In this document: one piece after another, positions 29,092 through 40,110 of the stretch | Layout of the letters: every line of letters begins with the position of its first letter | How positions within the stretch are numbered: position 1 is the first letter of the stretch | DNA from: Neoarius graeffei | Lineage: Eukaryota; Chordata; Actinopteri; Siluriformes; Ariidae | Length of the DNA: 64,000 bases | Assembly (NCBI RefSeq): GCF_027579695.1 | Contig: NC_083581.1 | Coordinates: forward strand, 61,268,200-61,332,199 | Reading direction: 5' to 3' | The notes under the pieces: generated by a model | What the model saw: only the letters and a program-made list of their open reading frames with translations | Databases searched by the model: none | What the model was told of the DNA's origin: nothing | Made by a program: the position numbers and the translations under genes

Positions 29092-29835
29092 GGGTGTATT
29101 CAGACCAGGATAGTTCGATAGTTCACTTGCTTTGGTCCGAACCAAATGTTTTTTTTTTTTTCATTTCGGTGCGGTTCGCTTTCACACTGTACATTTAGTA
29201 AGCGGACCAAAATCTGTCAACAAAGCCACGCGCCCTGAGGTCGTTCAGCTATTGGTCAGAGACGACACGCGCACAAAGCGCTGTTCTGGGGAGCGCGTGA
29301 ACCCCTTCTCCTTCATTGTCTCACTGAATACAGCAAACACGTCGGCATTTTTGTGTGTTCTCTCCAAAAGCTCAGATATGTGGACATCTGCCCATATATC
29401 CACAAGGGTACGCGTTTCTTCCTCGGCCCACGTTTGCCCCCTACTCATTTTTTGTACTCTGTAGTCTAGCCTACCACTGGTCTGAATGACTGAACGACTG
29501 TTGTAAGGTTCCCTTGACAACCGAAACAGTGTTTGCACTTTGCGGTGGAGTGTCAAGACTCTGTTTCCCATAATGCTCGACAAACGACGGAAGCTCCCGA
29601 GATACAAAAAAGCGAAACTGTCGGATTAGGTCCAGTCTGCTTTCACACCTCCAAAAGGTCCGCACCAGGGTTCCTTTGGTCCGGACCGAGTCCGACCTTG
29701 CAGCTCGGTCTCGGTCCGCTTGTTTAGTCCGGACCAGAGTTTGGTGGTTTGTATTCAGACCAACCCAAAAGGTCCGGACCAAGGGAAATTTGGTTCATTT
29801 GGTCCGGACCGAACAACATAGGTGTGAATACGCCC
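29092..29835. mobile_element. Harbinger-like MITE with SANT-domain exon (family H5)
   Basis: The ends GGGTGTATTCAGACC and GGTGTGAATACGCCC are inverted repeats flanked by TGA (29089-29091 and 29836-29838). The interior keeps a Myb/SANT coding exon on the minus strand. The right part is rich in GGTCCGGACC palindromes, probably transposase-binding sites. Confidence 0.88.
29245..29448 (-). pseudogene. Myb/SANT-like DNA-binding domain remnant inside a Harbinger MITE
   Basis: A 67-codon frame starts at an ATG. MSRGQTWAEEETRTLVDIWA, then LLERTHKNADVFAVFSETM and KEKGFTRSPEQ show the spaced Trp and hydrophobic pattern of the SANT-like domain of Harbinger-encoded accessory proteins. In those proteins the next residues are usually C-x-x-K, but here the frame runs RFVRVSSLTNS and stops. 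The exon is therefore truncated and lacks its partner exons. Function in the host is unknown. Confidence 0.7.
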
Positions 29836-29838
29836 TGA

Positions 29839-30614
29839 GATTCATTTTGTGAATAATTTTCCTCTAGATGCAGTGTCGTTATGTCTCCGTGGTTTAACCT
29901 ATACACTGTTTATCATTTCCGCTGTTAGCACTGAGCCATATCCACTGACATGTTTGGGTTCTTGTGGTAAGATTGTTTCTTTGCCTGCTAGGACTTTCTT
30001 GCTATCAATGTTGATAGCGTTCTGATAAAGTGATTTTTAAAGTTTCCTTTCAGTTTCTGTTTATAGAATATCCTGTTTGGCTGACCTTTATTTCATATCC
30101 GTGTTGTAAATGAATGGCACTGTTTCAAAGAAAAACTGTGAAGTGTCATGATGAAAGTATTTAACTTGTTTTCAGAAGTAGTAGAGTGACCTGTTTCTTT
30201 AATTTTCACTGAGCTCCGGGAGTGGCTGTTACTCAGGAATTAAGGGGTTGAAATCTGATAACCTGTCATATAGGGTCACAGTGTTTTGTATGTGAGAGAG
30301 AAGATCCAATTTCCTTTCAAGATGCCAGTTTGTATCTGTTGATGAATATATTGTACATGAATCCCTCAGGGTTAAGTTCTCAGTCCCTTTCTATTTATGT
30401 ATTTCAACCCTCGATTAGCTCATGCAGTGACAAAACATTCACTGTTATTCAGGTGACATTAGTTTCATACCAGGTGTGTCATTACCCGCATGTATCCAGG
30501 ATTTAAACTCCAGCTTTTATTGTCGTTGTCGTCGCTGAACCGGGCTTGAGGCGAACCATGTTCGGTTGACTTGGCCAGAATTGCAGCAGTAGGATGGCCG
30601 GTTCCTTTCTGCGC
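29839..30614. other. Intronic sequence, no gene recognised
   Basis: Non-repetitive as far as can be seen, with no long open frame. Confidence 0.4.
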
Positions 30615-30833
30615 GCGCACTCTTACACGGGCAATTTAGAGTAGCCAGTTAACCTAACCTGCATGTCTTTGGACTGTGGGGTAAACCGGAGAACCCAGAG
30701 GAAACCCATACAGACATGGGGAGAACATGCAAACTCCACGCAGAAAGGCCCTCGTCGGCCGCTGGGCTCGAACCCAGAACCTTCTTGCTGTGAGGTGACG
30801 GTACTAACCACTACACCACCGTGCCGCTCCACA
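30615..30833 (-). mobile_element. Truncated mermaid-type SINE
   Basis: Only the head-proximal 215 bp is present, from the GGCACGGTGGTGTAGTGG end to GGTTAACTGGCTACTC. The tail half is missing. Confidence 0.85.
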
Positions 30834-31123
30834 GTTTATATAGGTAATGTAAATCCTCATGAAACAACAGCACTGATCCCAAAGCCCTGCTTTTCATATT
30901 TCCAGTTTCTTCGTCAGTCGTATAGCTGGAATAAACTTTTATTAAATTGCAACTAATTTAGCAGATAGGGTGTTTACTATTACCCCGTGTGTTCACTCAA
31001 GGGTCTGTTCTTCAGTTGCACTTGCTCCACTTTATCTATGAGCTACCACACCTTGATGCTTACAAACTGAGGTCCTCTCGTCCAGATCTACTGCTTGATC
31101 CTAAAGTCACTACGACATTCTTA

Positions 31124-31635
31124 AGGCCAATTGACAATGCAGTCCTCGCAGATGGTGTCGCAGATGGCGTTTGCGTAGCCCCCCCCCCCTTCGCAGACGC
31201 TCTGCGCGCACCTCCCAAAAATTGTGACCACCGCAGAAGCCTCGCAGACAGCGTCGCAGACAAGAGGGCTCTGATTGGTCCACTCTACATCCGCTGTACA
31301 CGCATTTCCGCTTCCCTACTTTCCCGGTTTGTTTTGTTTTCACTACCGCCATTTTTAAAAACACGAGCGAAGATGGAGCAGCACGAAGAGCGGTTGATCG
31401 AGGAAGTGAGGAAGTACGTACATCTATACGACTCCAGTTCTAGTCATTATAAGTAACCGGAGGATAAACACTCCACTAACCACACCCACCAACTACTCCT
31501 AGCGATTTCGCGCCCCCTTGCATTGTGGCGGTGAATAACATCGCGCACGCCTATTACTCCCCGCTCAACGATAAATTACAACTGTCTGCGAAAAGCTATC
31601 TGCGAAAGCCTTGTCGCAAGAGCATGCAGAGGCCC
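31124..31635 (+). mobile_element. Harbinger-like MITE with MADF exon (family H4), copy 1
   Basis: Flanked by TTA at 31121-31123 and 31636-31638. One end begins AGGCCAATTGACAATGC and the other ends TGCATGC-AGAGGCCC, with words such as TCTGCGA and TCGCAGA repeated inside. Coding sequence at 31371-31454: ATGGAGCAGCACGAAGAGCG starts MEQHEERLIEEVRKYVHLYD SSSSHYK, the beginning of a MADF DNA-binding domain, and reaches TATAA|GTAACC, a plausible donor. Confidence 0.85.
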
Positions 31636-31735
31636 TTAGCTTTGGGTGTTTCCTAATGCAGCAGTCCTAATAAATACAATAAGCATGAATGAAAGTTGTA
31701 TTGGTAGTGTTGAGAACATATTTTACAACTTTTAA

Positions 31736-32400
31736 AGGAGAACCGAAGGCAATTTTTTAAAATCAAAATTCTATTCTCTCATTTTATTAAATAAAGGAAT
31801 GCATTTTTGATCGCTATTTTGTCACTGCTGTAGCAAGTTATGAAATATGTGTTTGAAATACGCTATGTAATGTATCGGTCCATATGTCAAAGCAACGGCC
31901 GTAAACGAGATGCGTCGAGACCTGTGCGAGACATCATAGGACGGAAGTAAAACGTACAGCGGAAATCAAAGTGACCGACATCTGCCAACATTGTCAAAAG
32001 ACGCGCGCGCCCTCTTTCGAATGCTGATGCGATCAAGCCGGAAGTTTTGTTTGTTTTGATAGCAATCAGGAAAGTTTGAAAAAAGTAGGCAGTACTCGTC
32101 ATTTAAACTCGTTTTTGCGCAACATTTCGTTTGGAAAACAGTTCTCAAAACGGCGGCACTGACACCTGGCTGACACTTCACGTTTCGAAGTCTCGTGAAG
32201 ATCGCGCGGATAAGCGGCGCCTGCCGTGGACCAAACGAACTAAATTCGACATGGCTAAAAACCGAATAGGCCGATAAGTATAATATTTAATTGCAATTAG
32301 TTGCCAATATGAGTCACGATATAAGGTTACTAAAACCGAAAACGTAATTGAATAACGCGTTAAGAAATAAAGCAAGTTTAAAAATGACTTCAGTTCTCCT
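31736..32400. mobile_element. TTAA element (Kolobok-like MITE), intact copy
   Basis: The ends AGGAGAACCGAAGGCAA and TGACTTCAGTTCTCCT are inverted repeats with TTAA at 31732-31735 and 32401-32404. No coding capacity was recognised. It is the uninterrupted counterpart of the element at 58226-63821. Confidence 0.82.
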
Positions 32401-32469
32401 TTAAGCTGTTTGTATAACATCGCAGTGGACCTTAGCTATGACTGTAATTTGTTGCACATGCTTCGTTCA

Positions 32470-32852
32470 GGGTGGCACGGTGGTGTAGTGGTTAGCGCTG
32501 TCGCCTCACAGCAAGAAGGTCCGGGTTTGAGCCCCGTGGCCGGCGAGGGCCTTTCTGTGCGGAGTTTGCATGTTCTCCCCGTGTCCGCGTGGGTTTCCTC
32601 CGGGTGCTCCGGTTTCCCCCACAGTCCAAAGACATGCAGGTTAGGTTAACTGGTGACTCTAAATTGACCGTAGGTGTGAATGTGAGTGTGAATGGTTGTC
32701 TGTGTCTATGTGTCAGCCCTGTGATGACCTGGCGACTTGTCCAGGGTGTACCCCGCCTTTCGCCCGTAGTCAGCTGGGATAGGCTCCAGCTTGCCTGCGA
32801 CCCTGTAGAACAGGATAAAGCGGCTAGAGATAATGAGATGAGATGCTTTGTT
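32470..32852 (+). mobile_element. Full-length mermaid-type SINE
   Basis: Plus-strand copy from GGGTGGCACGGTGGTGTAGT to the tail AGAGATAATGAGATGAG. It is flanked by ATGCTTCGTTCA and ATGCTTTGTTCA, a 12-bp duplication with one change. Confidence 0.92.
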
Positions 32853-33189
32853 CATGTTTTCATTGTAGTGATGGAATAACACTGGTGGACTGTACGGTGG
32901 TATTAATGAGCAGCTGATACAACAACAACTTAATTCAAGATCAGCAGCTTTTTGTGGCGTGTATTTGAGTTTAGGCACCGGTACTTTCCATGCTTTTTGG
33001 ACTTTGTCCACCCCGTTGAATGTCTTTAACCTGCAATGTGAAGACAGAAGCTAAAGTTCAAGCTAAAGACTTGCTGTGAAAATGCAATGTGCTACAATAG
33101 AAACTTCGTTAGAAGAGGATAATACTCAAACTAGTTTGTTTCCGTTTGTTGTTATTCACCGATATTCACTTCACCTTCGGCGGATAATT

Positions 33190-33604
33190 GTTTTAGTATA
33201 AACATACAAGTAATTGTTTGTTTAAAAAAAAATCGTATTAAAAAGCCTTTATTTCAAACTTCAAAAGCGGCATGCAAATGTACGGAGAGACTTGTAGCTT
33301 GTGGTATGCGCGCGGACTTGTCACTTATGGATGCCAGCTCGCATAAAATACTTTGTTTTGAAATGGGTAAAATAAATCACAATTCCATATTTGAATAGTT
33401 TTAGCCCAAACTTTGTAGCATCTTTAGTGCTTTTAGGAACAGCATTTTCTTTCGTAATTTGTAATTCTTCCCCACTTACGGCGACGAAGCATTTGGCCAC
33501 CATTTTGCCGAGTCGCTCGAGGTGATTTTCGAGAAATAGTCCGAATCTCTCAGCCAATCAGCGTGCGCAATTTCCTATCATCACCTCTGTATTTATACTA
33601 AATG
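33190..33604 (-). mobile_element. Small element with Crypton-like coding start
   Basis: TTTAGTATAAA near 33192 and TTTATACTAAA near 33592 are inverted and may be the element ends. Between them a minus-strand frame (33321-33557, with ATG at 33557 and a second Met at 33503) contains VSGEELQITKENAVPKSTKD ATKFGLKLFK. This pattern resembles the N-terminal domain of Crypton/DUF3504-type tyrosine recombinase relatives in fish (from memory). Only this N-terminal segment is present, with no catalytic domain. Confidence 0.45.
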
Positions 33605-33978
33605 GCATTAAGTATTACTTTTTAGTAGGGCTGTCAACAGATTTAAAAAAAAAAAAATCTAATTAATTGCATACATCAGTTTTTGCTGTGAAAATATTTA
33701 AAAATATCAGTTCAAATGAATTTTGGCAGACGAGCGAATGATCATCATTAAAGGCTTAGTTCAGGTTTAAAGCTCAGCGGCTTATTATTTTCATTGTTCG
33801 ATTACGACCATAAAAATAAAAAAAACGTAACCTAATGTGCTGAGGAAATGAATTCAAAAATGCTTCAGCAAGAAGAATTCATTTCACTGTATATACAAGG
33901 CATCGACGTTTGCGTCTGAACGCCTGGTCGAGTGTGGCTTGACAAGGCTGGCTGCTAGCGTTAGCATCAAGGGGTGTG

Positions 33979-34190
33979 CTAGCTCGTACCTCCGGGTTTG
34001 CTCCTAAATACTTTTGCATTGAGGTGATGTTTCAGTCTTGACGAATTCCTATGGTACGAAAATTCCTTATTGCAGAGAACGAAGCTCCTGTCAACAGTTC
34101 CATCTGGGCGTTTTTGAAAAGTAAACGTTCCATTCGCTGGACTAAGCAGCGCGTTCTCGTCTGCCTCCTTCATTTTGCAGTCACTTGTGG
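33979..34190 (-). pseudogene. BED zinc-finger N-terminus of a hAT transposase
   Basis: The minus-strand frame reads GTFTFQKRPDGTVDRSFVLC, NKEFSYHRNSSRLKHHLNAK. It keeps the spacing from FVLC to the LKHHLNAK helix, but the first zinc Cys (expected before VLC) and the final His (HLNAKV instead of KH) are changed. The finger is probably dead. It ends at a stop after SKPGGTS. Codons beyond 34190 belong to the nested SINE. Confidence 0.65.
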
Positions 34191-34500
34191 CCAGAAAAAG
34201 AACTTTATTCATCGCGCACTTGTGAAATTCCTCTCTGCATTTAACCCATCTGAAGCAGCGAGCAATGAGCACACACACGCATACCCAGAGCAGTGGGCAG
34301 CCAGGCTAACAGCGCCTGCGGAGCAGTTGGGAGTTGGGCCTTGAGCAAGGCACCTAAGGCCGTCCCATATTAACCTAACCTCTGAACTGTGGGGGAAACC
34401 CACGCAGACATGGGGAGAACATGCAGACTTCACACAGAAAGGCCCCCGCCGGCTGGAACCCGGAACCTTCTTGCTATGAGGTGACCGTGCTAACCACTTG

Positions 34501-34998
34501 TACCCCTTTTCCACCAAATCAGTTCCAGGGCTGGTTCACAACTCGTTCAACTTGCGAGCCAGCTGAGAACCAGTTTGCTTTTCCATGGCTCGCGGTGCTA
34601 AGGGGAGCCACGTCAGTTACGTCGCTGTATACGTCAGTTACGTCGCTGCGTTTGCATAAACCTTGGCGCGAATATCGAAGCAAAAACAACGCGGCGGCAG
34701 CAGCAGCAACAACAACAATAATAATAATAATGGATGACTTCGCGTTTGTACAGCTGCCGCTTCTCGTCACTTAAAAATGGCGACCTTTCGCGGTCTTATT
34801 GTCGTTGGTCTTAACAACTCCGCCCCCCTGCTGACGTAAGCGGTTCTTTTCTCTGGCCCAGCAAAGAGCTGGTGCTAGCCTGGAACCGGTTTTTCTGGCC
34901 CCAGAGCCAGTTCTTTGTCAGTGGAAACAGAAAACCCGGTTCCAAACTAAGCACTGGCCCCGAACCAGCCCTGGAACTGCTTTGATGGAAAAGGGGCA
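34501..34998. mobile_element. H2 MITE, copy 5
   Basis: TACCCCTTTTCCACC and GATGGAAAAGGGGCA ends. The interior keeps ATGGATGACTTCGCGTTTGT. The flanks TTG and TTA differ by one base, so the duplication is not exact. Confidence 0.82.
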
Positions 34999-35016
34999 TT
35001 AGACCACCGTGCCGCC

Positions 35017-35506
35017 TAGTCTGGTTAACACCAGACCATATCACAAGTGAAATGTGGTCTGGAATCCGCCTATTGAATTTCTCGTAGGGGAGGTGTGGTT
35101 TACGATTGTCAACGGCCGTTTATTGGACGTTGCGAATGTCTATCATTTGGCGTATACGTAGCCCATGGCCAATCATGGCAGTTGTACCCGGTGACGTAGT
35201 TAGAGCGACGAAGAGAAGGAAAGAGTTTTTTTAAAACAAACTTTCGCTCTAAACTATTCAGAACAGTGTCTAAAGCTTGATCGAAAGTTTGGTTCGTATC
35301 GCTCGCCGCCATGTTAAATGTGATCCATACACAGTCCCAAATAAACTACAAGCTTCCGTTTGTCGAGTAGTACGCGTCACCGTCTTTCCACCCCTCCCCA
35401 CTCTCTGATTGGCTCCCTAACTCAGGCGAGCCTTTAGACCATAGTTTCCATGCTGTCTTTTCAGATCGGAACGATTGTGCAAAGCAGCATGGGATTTCCC
35501 AGGCTA
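35017..35506. mobile_element. MITE with 9-bp duplication (Mutator-like?)
   Basis: The ends TAGTCTGG and CCAGGCTA are inverted, and CGTGCCGCC is repeated at 35008-35016 and 35507-35515. A 9-bp duplication fits Mutator-type elements, but no coding sequence is present to confirm this. Confidence 0.6.
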
Positions 35507-35616
35507 CGTGCCGCCCACTGGGTCACTACGGAATGCAATTAATCGGAGTTAATTTTTTAATGCATTATTTTTTTCTGTGATTAATTGAAATTAACTTTTT
35601 TTTTTGACAGTCCTAC

Positions 35617-37198
35617 CTTTTTATCCTAGTGCGTTTCCAGGAAATTGGAAAACGGGACTGGGCAGCACACTGGAACTTGTTTGGTGGGCTAAATAATGAA
35701 TTTGTTTGTCCACTCCTGCTGTTTCAAGTCTCAACTGAAAACCTACCTTTTTTTTTTTTTGATCACAGTCACCCCTCACTCTCCATTCCTTTTTAAGTTC
35801 TCAAACATCAATTAGGGTTAAGGAATAATACATATAATTTTTAATACGGCAGTTGTGCAAGGTGTGGAGCTCCACATCCACTCGGGTAACATAAGGACAA
35901 ACAGTTGCCCGGTGTCATGTTGACTTTAGCGTCTGTGCTTTGATCATCAGCTTTCTTGTGAGCTTTGCTGACTGACGGTGGCCTTCCTTCCTTCCTTCCT
36001 TCCTTCCTTCCTTCCTTCCTTCCTTCCTTCCTTCCTTCCTTCCTTCCTTCTTCTGTTTTCCTGCAGGAGTAAGACCGAGAGGATTCCCCAAAAAACATTT
36101 ACAACTGCCTTTTAATTTTTCTGTTTCTTGTTTGCAATGCCTCATTATGTGTACAAGCTTACTGATGGCACCATGTGCTGATACTGTACATCATCAGGCA
36201 CGTATCCGGCTTGTGTTGAAGGATTCCGTTGGTGTTGTAAGCTGATGGCGCTGTGTGTTCAGCCTCCACTTTGTTCCATTGACAAAGACGGTGCTGTTTA
36301 GTATGCTGGCTTGAGATTTCAGGGAGCGCGCTCAGTCATAATTCTCCGTCTACTTCTTCTTCAACGTATTCATCTCAAGAATTGTAAAACTGTACTCTCT
36401 TTCTTTTACAAGCTGATTATCTGTCTGTCTCCCTATCTAAACCAGTGCAACATACAGCTTGTGTGTTCTAACTCTAAAGAATCCTTCTGTGCAGCGTTAT
36501 AAGTTCAGTTGTTAACTGGACCGTTGCACTAACCTTTAAACTAGTGTCTGAACTTTATCATTGACGTTTTCATGGCACTGCACCAAAAGGAAGTTTAAAC
36601 CAATGTCCAGGTGCTGTGCTGTGCTGTTCTGTTAATCAAGTTCCTGTAAATCCATTATATTGTGAGAATATTGTCTGAATCTGATAGAAGGGCAGCAGGG
36701 GAGGAAGGATTCCTCCACCCTTCTCACAATAGCCTTGTTTGTGCTGCGCCCAGGCTTTTCTGCACTGCTGCTGGCGTGGAGACGGGAGAGGCATCTCCAT
36801 CTGTAGGAACTCCGCTGCTTTTTGAGCCACGTTTTTCAGTCTCCAGCGCTTCATTTCACAAGCGCCACTGTTCTTTGAGCTATTGCAGCCTGCCAACCTG
36901 TTAGGAGTCATCACTCAAAAATCCTCCAAAAGAGCAGTCTACTTTCCCTAAATAAACCCCTCCAGGTGAGCTCGTTGACCTAAATGCGAACTGAGCTGGT
37001 GTTTTCACCTCTCGGATAGTAACTGACTGCCTGGAAGCCCTGCCCCTTTCCCACATCTTGCATTAGTAGCCGAATGTCGTTGGTTGCTGCTCTCGGTTTT
37101 CTGGCTACTGCCTCATAGAGGCTGTAGCCACTATATCATAGTGTTGTAAGAATGAGTGTAACAATAGCGCACTACGCATACAGGTGTTCCTCGTGTTG
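35617..37198. other. Intronic sequence with (CTTC)n microsatellite
   Basis: The (CTTC)n tract spans about 35982-36049. The rest has no recognised repeat, ORF or exon. Confidence 0.45.
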
Positions 37199-38085
37199 GG
37201 CGGCATGGTGGTGTAAGGGCCTCTGCATGCTCTTGCGACAAGGCTTTCGCAGATAGCTTTTCGCAGACAGTTGTAATTTATCGTTGAGCGGGGAGTAATA
37301 GGCGTGCGCGATGTTATTCACCGCCACAAGGCAAGGGGGTGCGAAGTCGCGAAATCGCTAGGAGTAGTTGGTGGGTGTGGTTAGTGGAGTGTTTATCCTC
37401 CGGTTACTTATAATGATTAGAACTGGAGTCGTATAGATGTACGTACTTCCTCACTTCCTCGATCAACCGCTCTTCGTGCTGCTCCATCTTCGCTCGTGTT
37501 TTTAAAAATGGCGGTCGTGAAAACAAACCAAACCGGGAAAGTAGGGAAGCGGAAGTGCGTGTACAGCGGATGTAGACTGGACCAATCAGAGCCCTCTTGT
37601 CTGCGACGCTGTCTGCGAGGCTTCTGCGGTGGTCACAATTTTTGGGAGGTGCGCACAGAGCGTCTGCGAAGGTGGGGGGGCTACGCAGACACCATCTGCG
37701 ACGCCGTCTACGAGGACTGCGTTGTCAGCATAAATTGGCCTTAAGTGGTTAGCACTGTTGCCTCACAGCAAGAAGGTTCTGGGTTCGAGCCCAGCCGCCG
37801 GCGAGGGCCTTTCTGTGCGGAGTTTGCATGTTCTCTCTGGGTGCTCCGGTTTCCCCCACAATCCAAAGACATGCGGTTAGGTTAATATGGGACGGCCTTG
37901 GGCTGAGGTGGCCTTGAGCGAGGCACCGAACTCCCAACTGCTCCCCGGGCGCTGTTAGCATGGCTGCCCACTGCTCTGGGTATGTGTGTGTGCTTATTGT
38001 TAACGTGTGTTTTTTAACTGCTTCAGATGGGTTAAATGCAGAGAGGAAATTCACGTGTGTGGTGAATAAAGTTGTGCTTTCTTTT
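37199..38085 (+). mobile_element. Type-2 SINE split inside its A-box by a MADF MITE
   Basis: GGGCGGCATGGTGGTGTAA precedes the MITE (37217-37741). TAAGTGGTTAGCACTGTTGC then continues the SINE to its tail GTGAATAAAGTTGTGCTTTC. The TAA duplication lies inside the pol III A-box, so this SINE promoter is disrupted. Confidence 0.9.
37217..37741 (-). mobile_element. Harbinger-like MITE with MADF exon, copy 2
   Basis: TAA at 37214-37216 and 37742-37744. It is in the opposite orientation to copy 1, beginning GGGCCTCTGCATGC. The MADF start is conserved on the minus strand, with ATTAG instead of ACTAG near the donor. Confidence 0.88.
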
Positions 38086-38086
38086 C

Positions 38087-38555
38087 TATTAATATGGCCG
38101 GTGAGTGTATACAATTCCGTTCACCATTTGAAATAAATGGAATAGACTAAAGAAATCGCCTTCAGACATGTTTTTGCTTATTACCGAGGGAAAGTGCGTT
38201 CCTATTTTAAAATATACTCCTGTCCCCCTTTCCTCGCCGCCTTCAGCCAGCGGTCCCATGTGTGATGTAGCTGTGACGCACTTCCGAGTTGTTACGGGAA
38301 GTCGTCGAAAAGAGTACTGAGACCACTGAGCTCCAGCGCCGGGCCTTTTCCAGGAAATAAGTGTTTCGGTCATGGTGACAGCGTGTGTGTGTTAGCCTCG
38401 GTTCGGAGGTTTCAGTTTCGTAAACTGTAAGAGGTAAGAATTGAATAATATAAAGTACAGACACTTGGTATATTTTACTTCTGTGAATTAAAATTTTTTT
38501 TTTTAATTGTTCATTTTTGGATTAAGCTTCCTTTTTTTTTGGCTACTGCCTCATA
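38087..38555. other. No gene recognised
   Basis: No recognised feature, and no frame with domain character. Confidence 0.4.
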
Positions 38556-38563
38556 GAGTAAAT

Positions 38564-39365
38564 TAGGGATGTTAACCGATGACCGTTTGACCGGTGGTTG
38601 ACCGAATCAACGTCAACCGGTTAATTTTTTTTTTTGGTTGTCGGTTAAAAAAAAAAATCAATCGTTTTGGAGCGGAGAACCTGGAATTCTGTGTTGTAAA
38701 CGCTTGGGGCATGCCATGCGGTGTAAGGACGACAGCTGACAAATCAGAAACACCCATTCAGTCATGTCCCGCCCCAGTTGAAGACAGCTGACAAATCAGA
38801 AACACCCATTCAGTCATGTCCCGCCCTCCCGCCCCAGTTGAAGACAGCTGCCACTCGGCGAAAGAAAAGTATAGACACAGGCTTTTTAGCTTACAAATTA
38901 CTATTCTGTTTTTTTTTTTTATTATTATTAGAAGGCACATGGAGTTTAGTCCTGCCTTGGCCAGTGCATTCTGAAAGTATGTTTCGGTCTGTAGCCAACA
39001 ATGCATGTTACTGCAGATCACATCTCTCCACACAAACTAAAGGCGCAGATGCCGACTTTTTCACGGCTGAATTGTGCAGATCCCTTTTTTTTTTTTTTAA
39101 GGGGGGGGCGTTGGAGTGTCTGAATAATTTCATCAGAGTAAATTCTGTATTAAAATTACTAAATAAGCAAATGCCGTTGAAATTATTCAGACACTCCACC
39201 GCAATAAAAAAAAAATCGGATCTGCACGATTCAGCCGTGAAAAAGGCGGAATCCGCCAAAAGGCGCGTCGTTTGCATCCCTGTTAAACTCTTAGTTTAAC
39301 CGGCTAATGAGGTTCGGTGGTCGGTCAAGATTTTTTTTTTTTTTTTTTAGTTTTTGCCATCCCTA
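38564..39365. mobile_element. Non-autonomous hAT element
   Basis: The ends TAGGGATGTTAACC and TTTTTGCCATCCCTA are flanked by GAGTAAAT and GAGTAAGT (8 bp, one mismatch). Subterminal GGTTAA/TTAACCGG words recur. Inside, GACAGCTGACAAATCAGAAA begins a tandem duplication of about 54 bp (38729 and 38783), and 39056-39250 contains an internal inverted repeat with core TGAATAATTTCA. Confidence 0.82.
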
Positions 39366-39373
39366 GAGTAAGT

Positions 39374-40083
39374 GTGTGTGTGTGTGTGTGATGCGCTATA
39401 TTTACTGTATGGACATGGGATCAGAAAACAATTTTATTTATAAGCAGTAGCCACATACCCATAGGGTACCAATTTTTATGATTTTCCCACTTGGCTCCTT
39501 CACTTTCTTTCAAGATAAATCGGGAACCCTGAGTTGAATGTGAAATTAGCTCCATAGGTGATACAGCTTGAGGATTTGATGTGTTGTAGCTCATTATCTG
39601 AACCTATTACTACTGTAGTCCTGACATAACAGGTGATTATTTAAATATAATGAGCCTTAAAATGCTTTGAGTGCTGCGTGAGTACATGGAGTTTCTTGCC
39701 TGCTGTGCCTCAAAGAGCAGCGGTGTGATTCTCTCGGTTTATATACTAATGGGAATAGACATGTCTTGACAACATCTTGAATTCCAGTGTATGCAGCACA
39801 CGCACAGCTGTCTATCTCGCGTCTGCAGCTCTCTAGCGCTGTCTGTACCCAACCACAGAGCGAGAGTGGAAAGTAAAACAATTTTTTTTTAAGACCTGCC
39901 GACTTGTCATTTCTCTCTGAACAGGAGATCCCTTTCTGGTAATGGAAAAACACTGAGACAGATTTTCTTCAAAAGCTCTGATCATGATGCTTTTTGTGCC
40001 TGAGCAACTTTGTCACCTGCATGTGTCTTGTTTTGTCCTTCCACCTTGGTGATGTGTTTAGCCTTAAATAGTTGCTTCTCCAG
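39374..40083 (+). other. Intron sequence upstream of exon 2
   Basis: A short (GT)n tract lies at about 39373-39390. The remainder is unique sequence leading to the acceptor. Confidence 0.45.
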
Positions 40084-40110
40084 AGTTTTCCTTAATGCGT
40101 TGCACCCCAG

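Larger units (their letters stand above)
34196..35515 (-). mobile_element. Type-2 SINE broken by two MITEs
   Basis: The tail GAACTTTATTCATCGCGCAC starts it. The H2 MITE (34501-34998) sits near the head between ACCACTT and AGACCACCGTGCCGCC, and a further MITE (35017-35506) duplicated CGTGCCGCC at the head end. Confidence 0.75.
33626..35614 (-). mobile_element. hAT element relic with nested SINE and MITEs
   Basis: The ends TAGGGCTGTCAACAG and TTTTTGACAGTCCTA are inverted repeats. CTTTTTA flanks both sides, a 7-bp match to the expected 8-bp duplication. Subterminal AATTAAT/ATTAATTG words recur. The left part has a BED zinc-finger remnant, and the middle holds a SINE interrupted by an H2 MITE and a 9-bp-duplication MITE. 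Confidence 0.75.

Noticed and set aside
32470-32540. tRNA gene suggested by A-box and B-box motifs in GGTGTAGTGGTTAGC ... GGGTTTGAGCC
   Set aside because: This is the tRNA-like head of a SINE. The cloverleaf is not preserved and the sequence continues into the SINE body. The same applies to every GGCGGCACGGTGG site.
35841-36145. Repetitive EGRKEGRKEGRK frame
   Set aside because: Translation of the (CTTC)n microsatellite.
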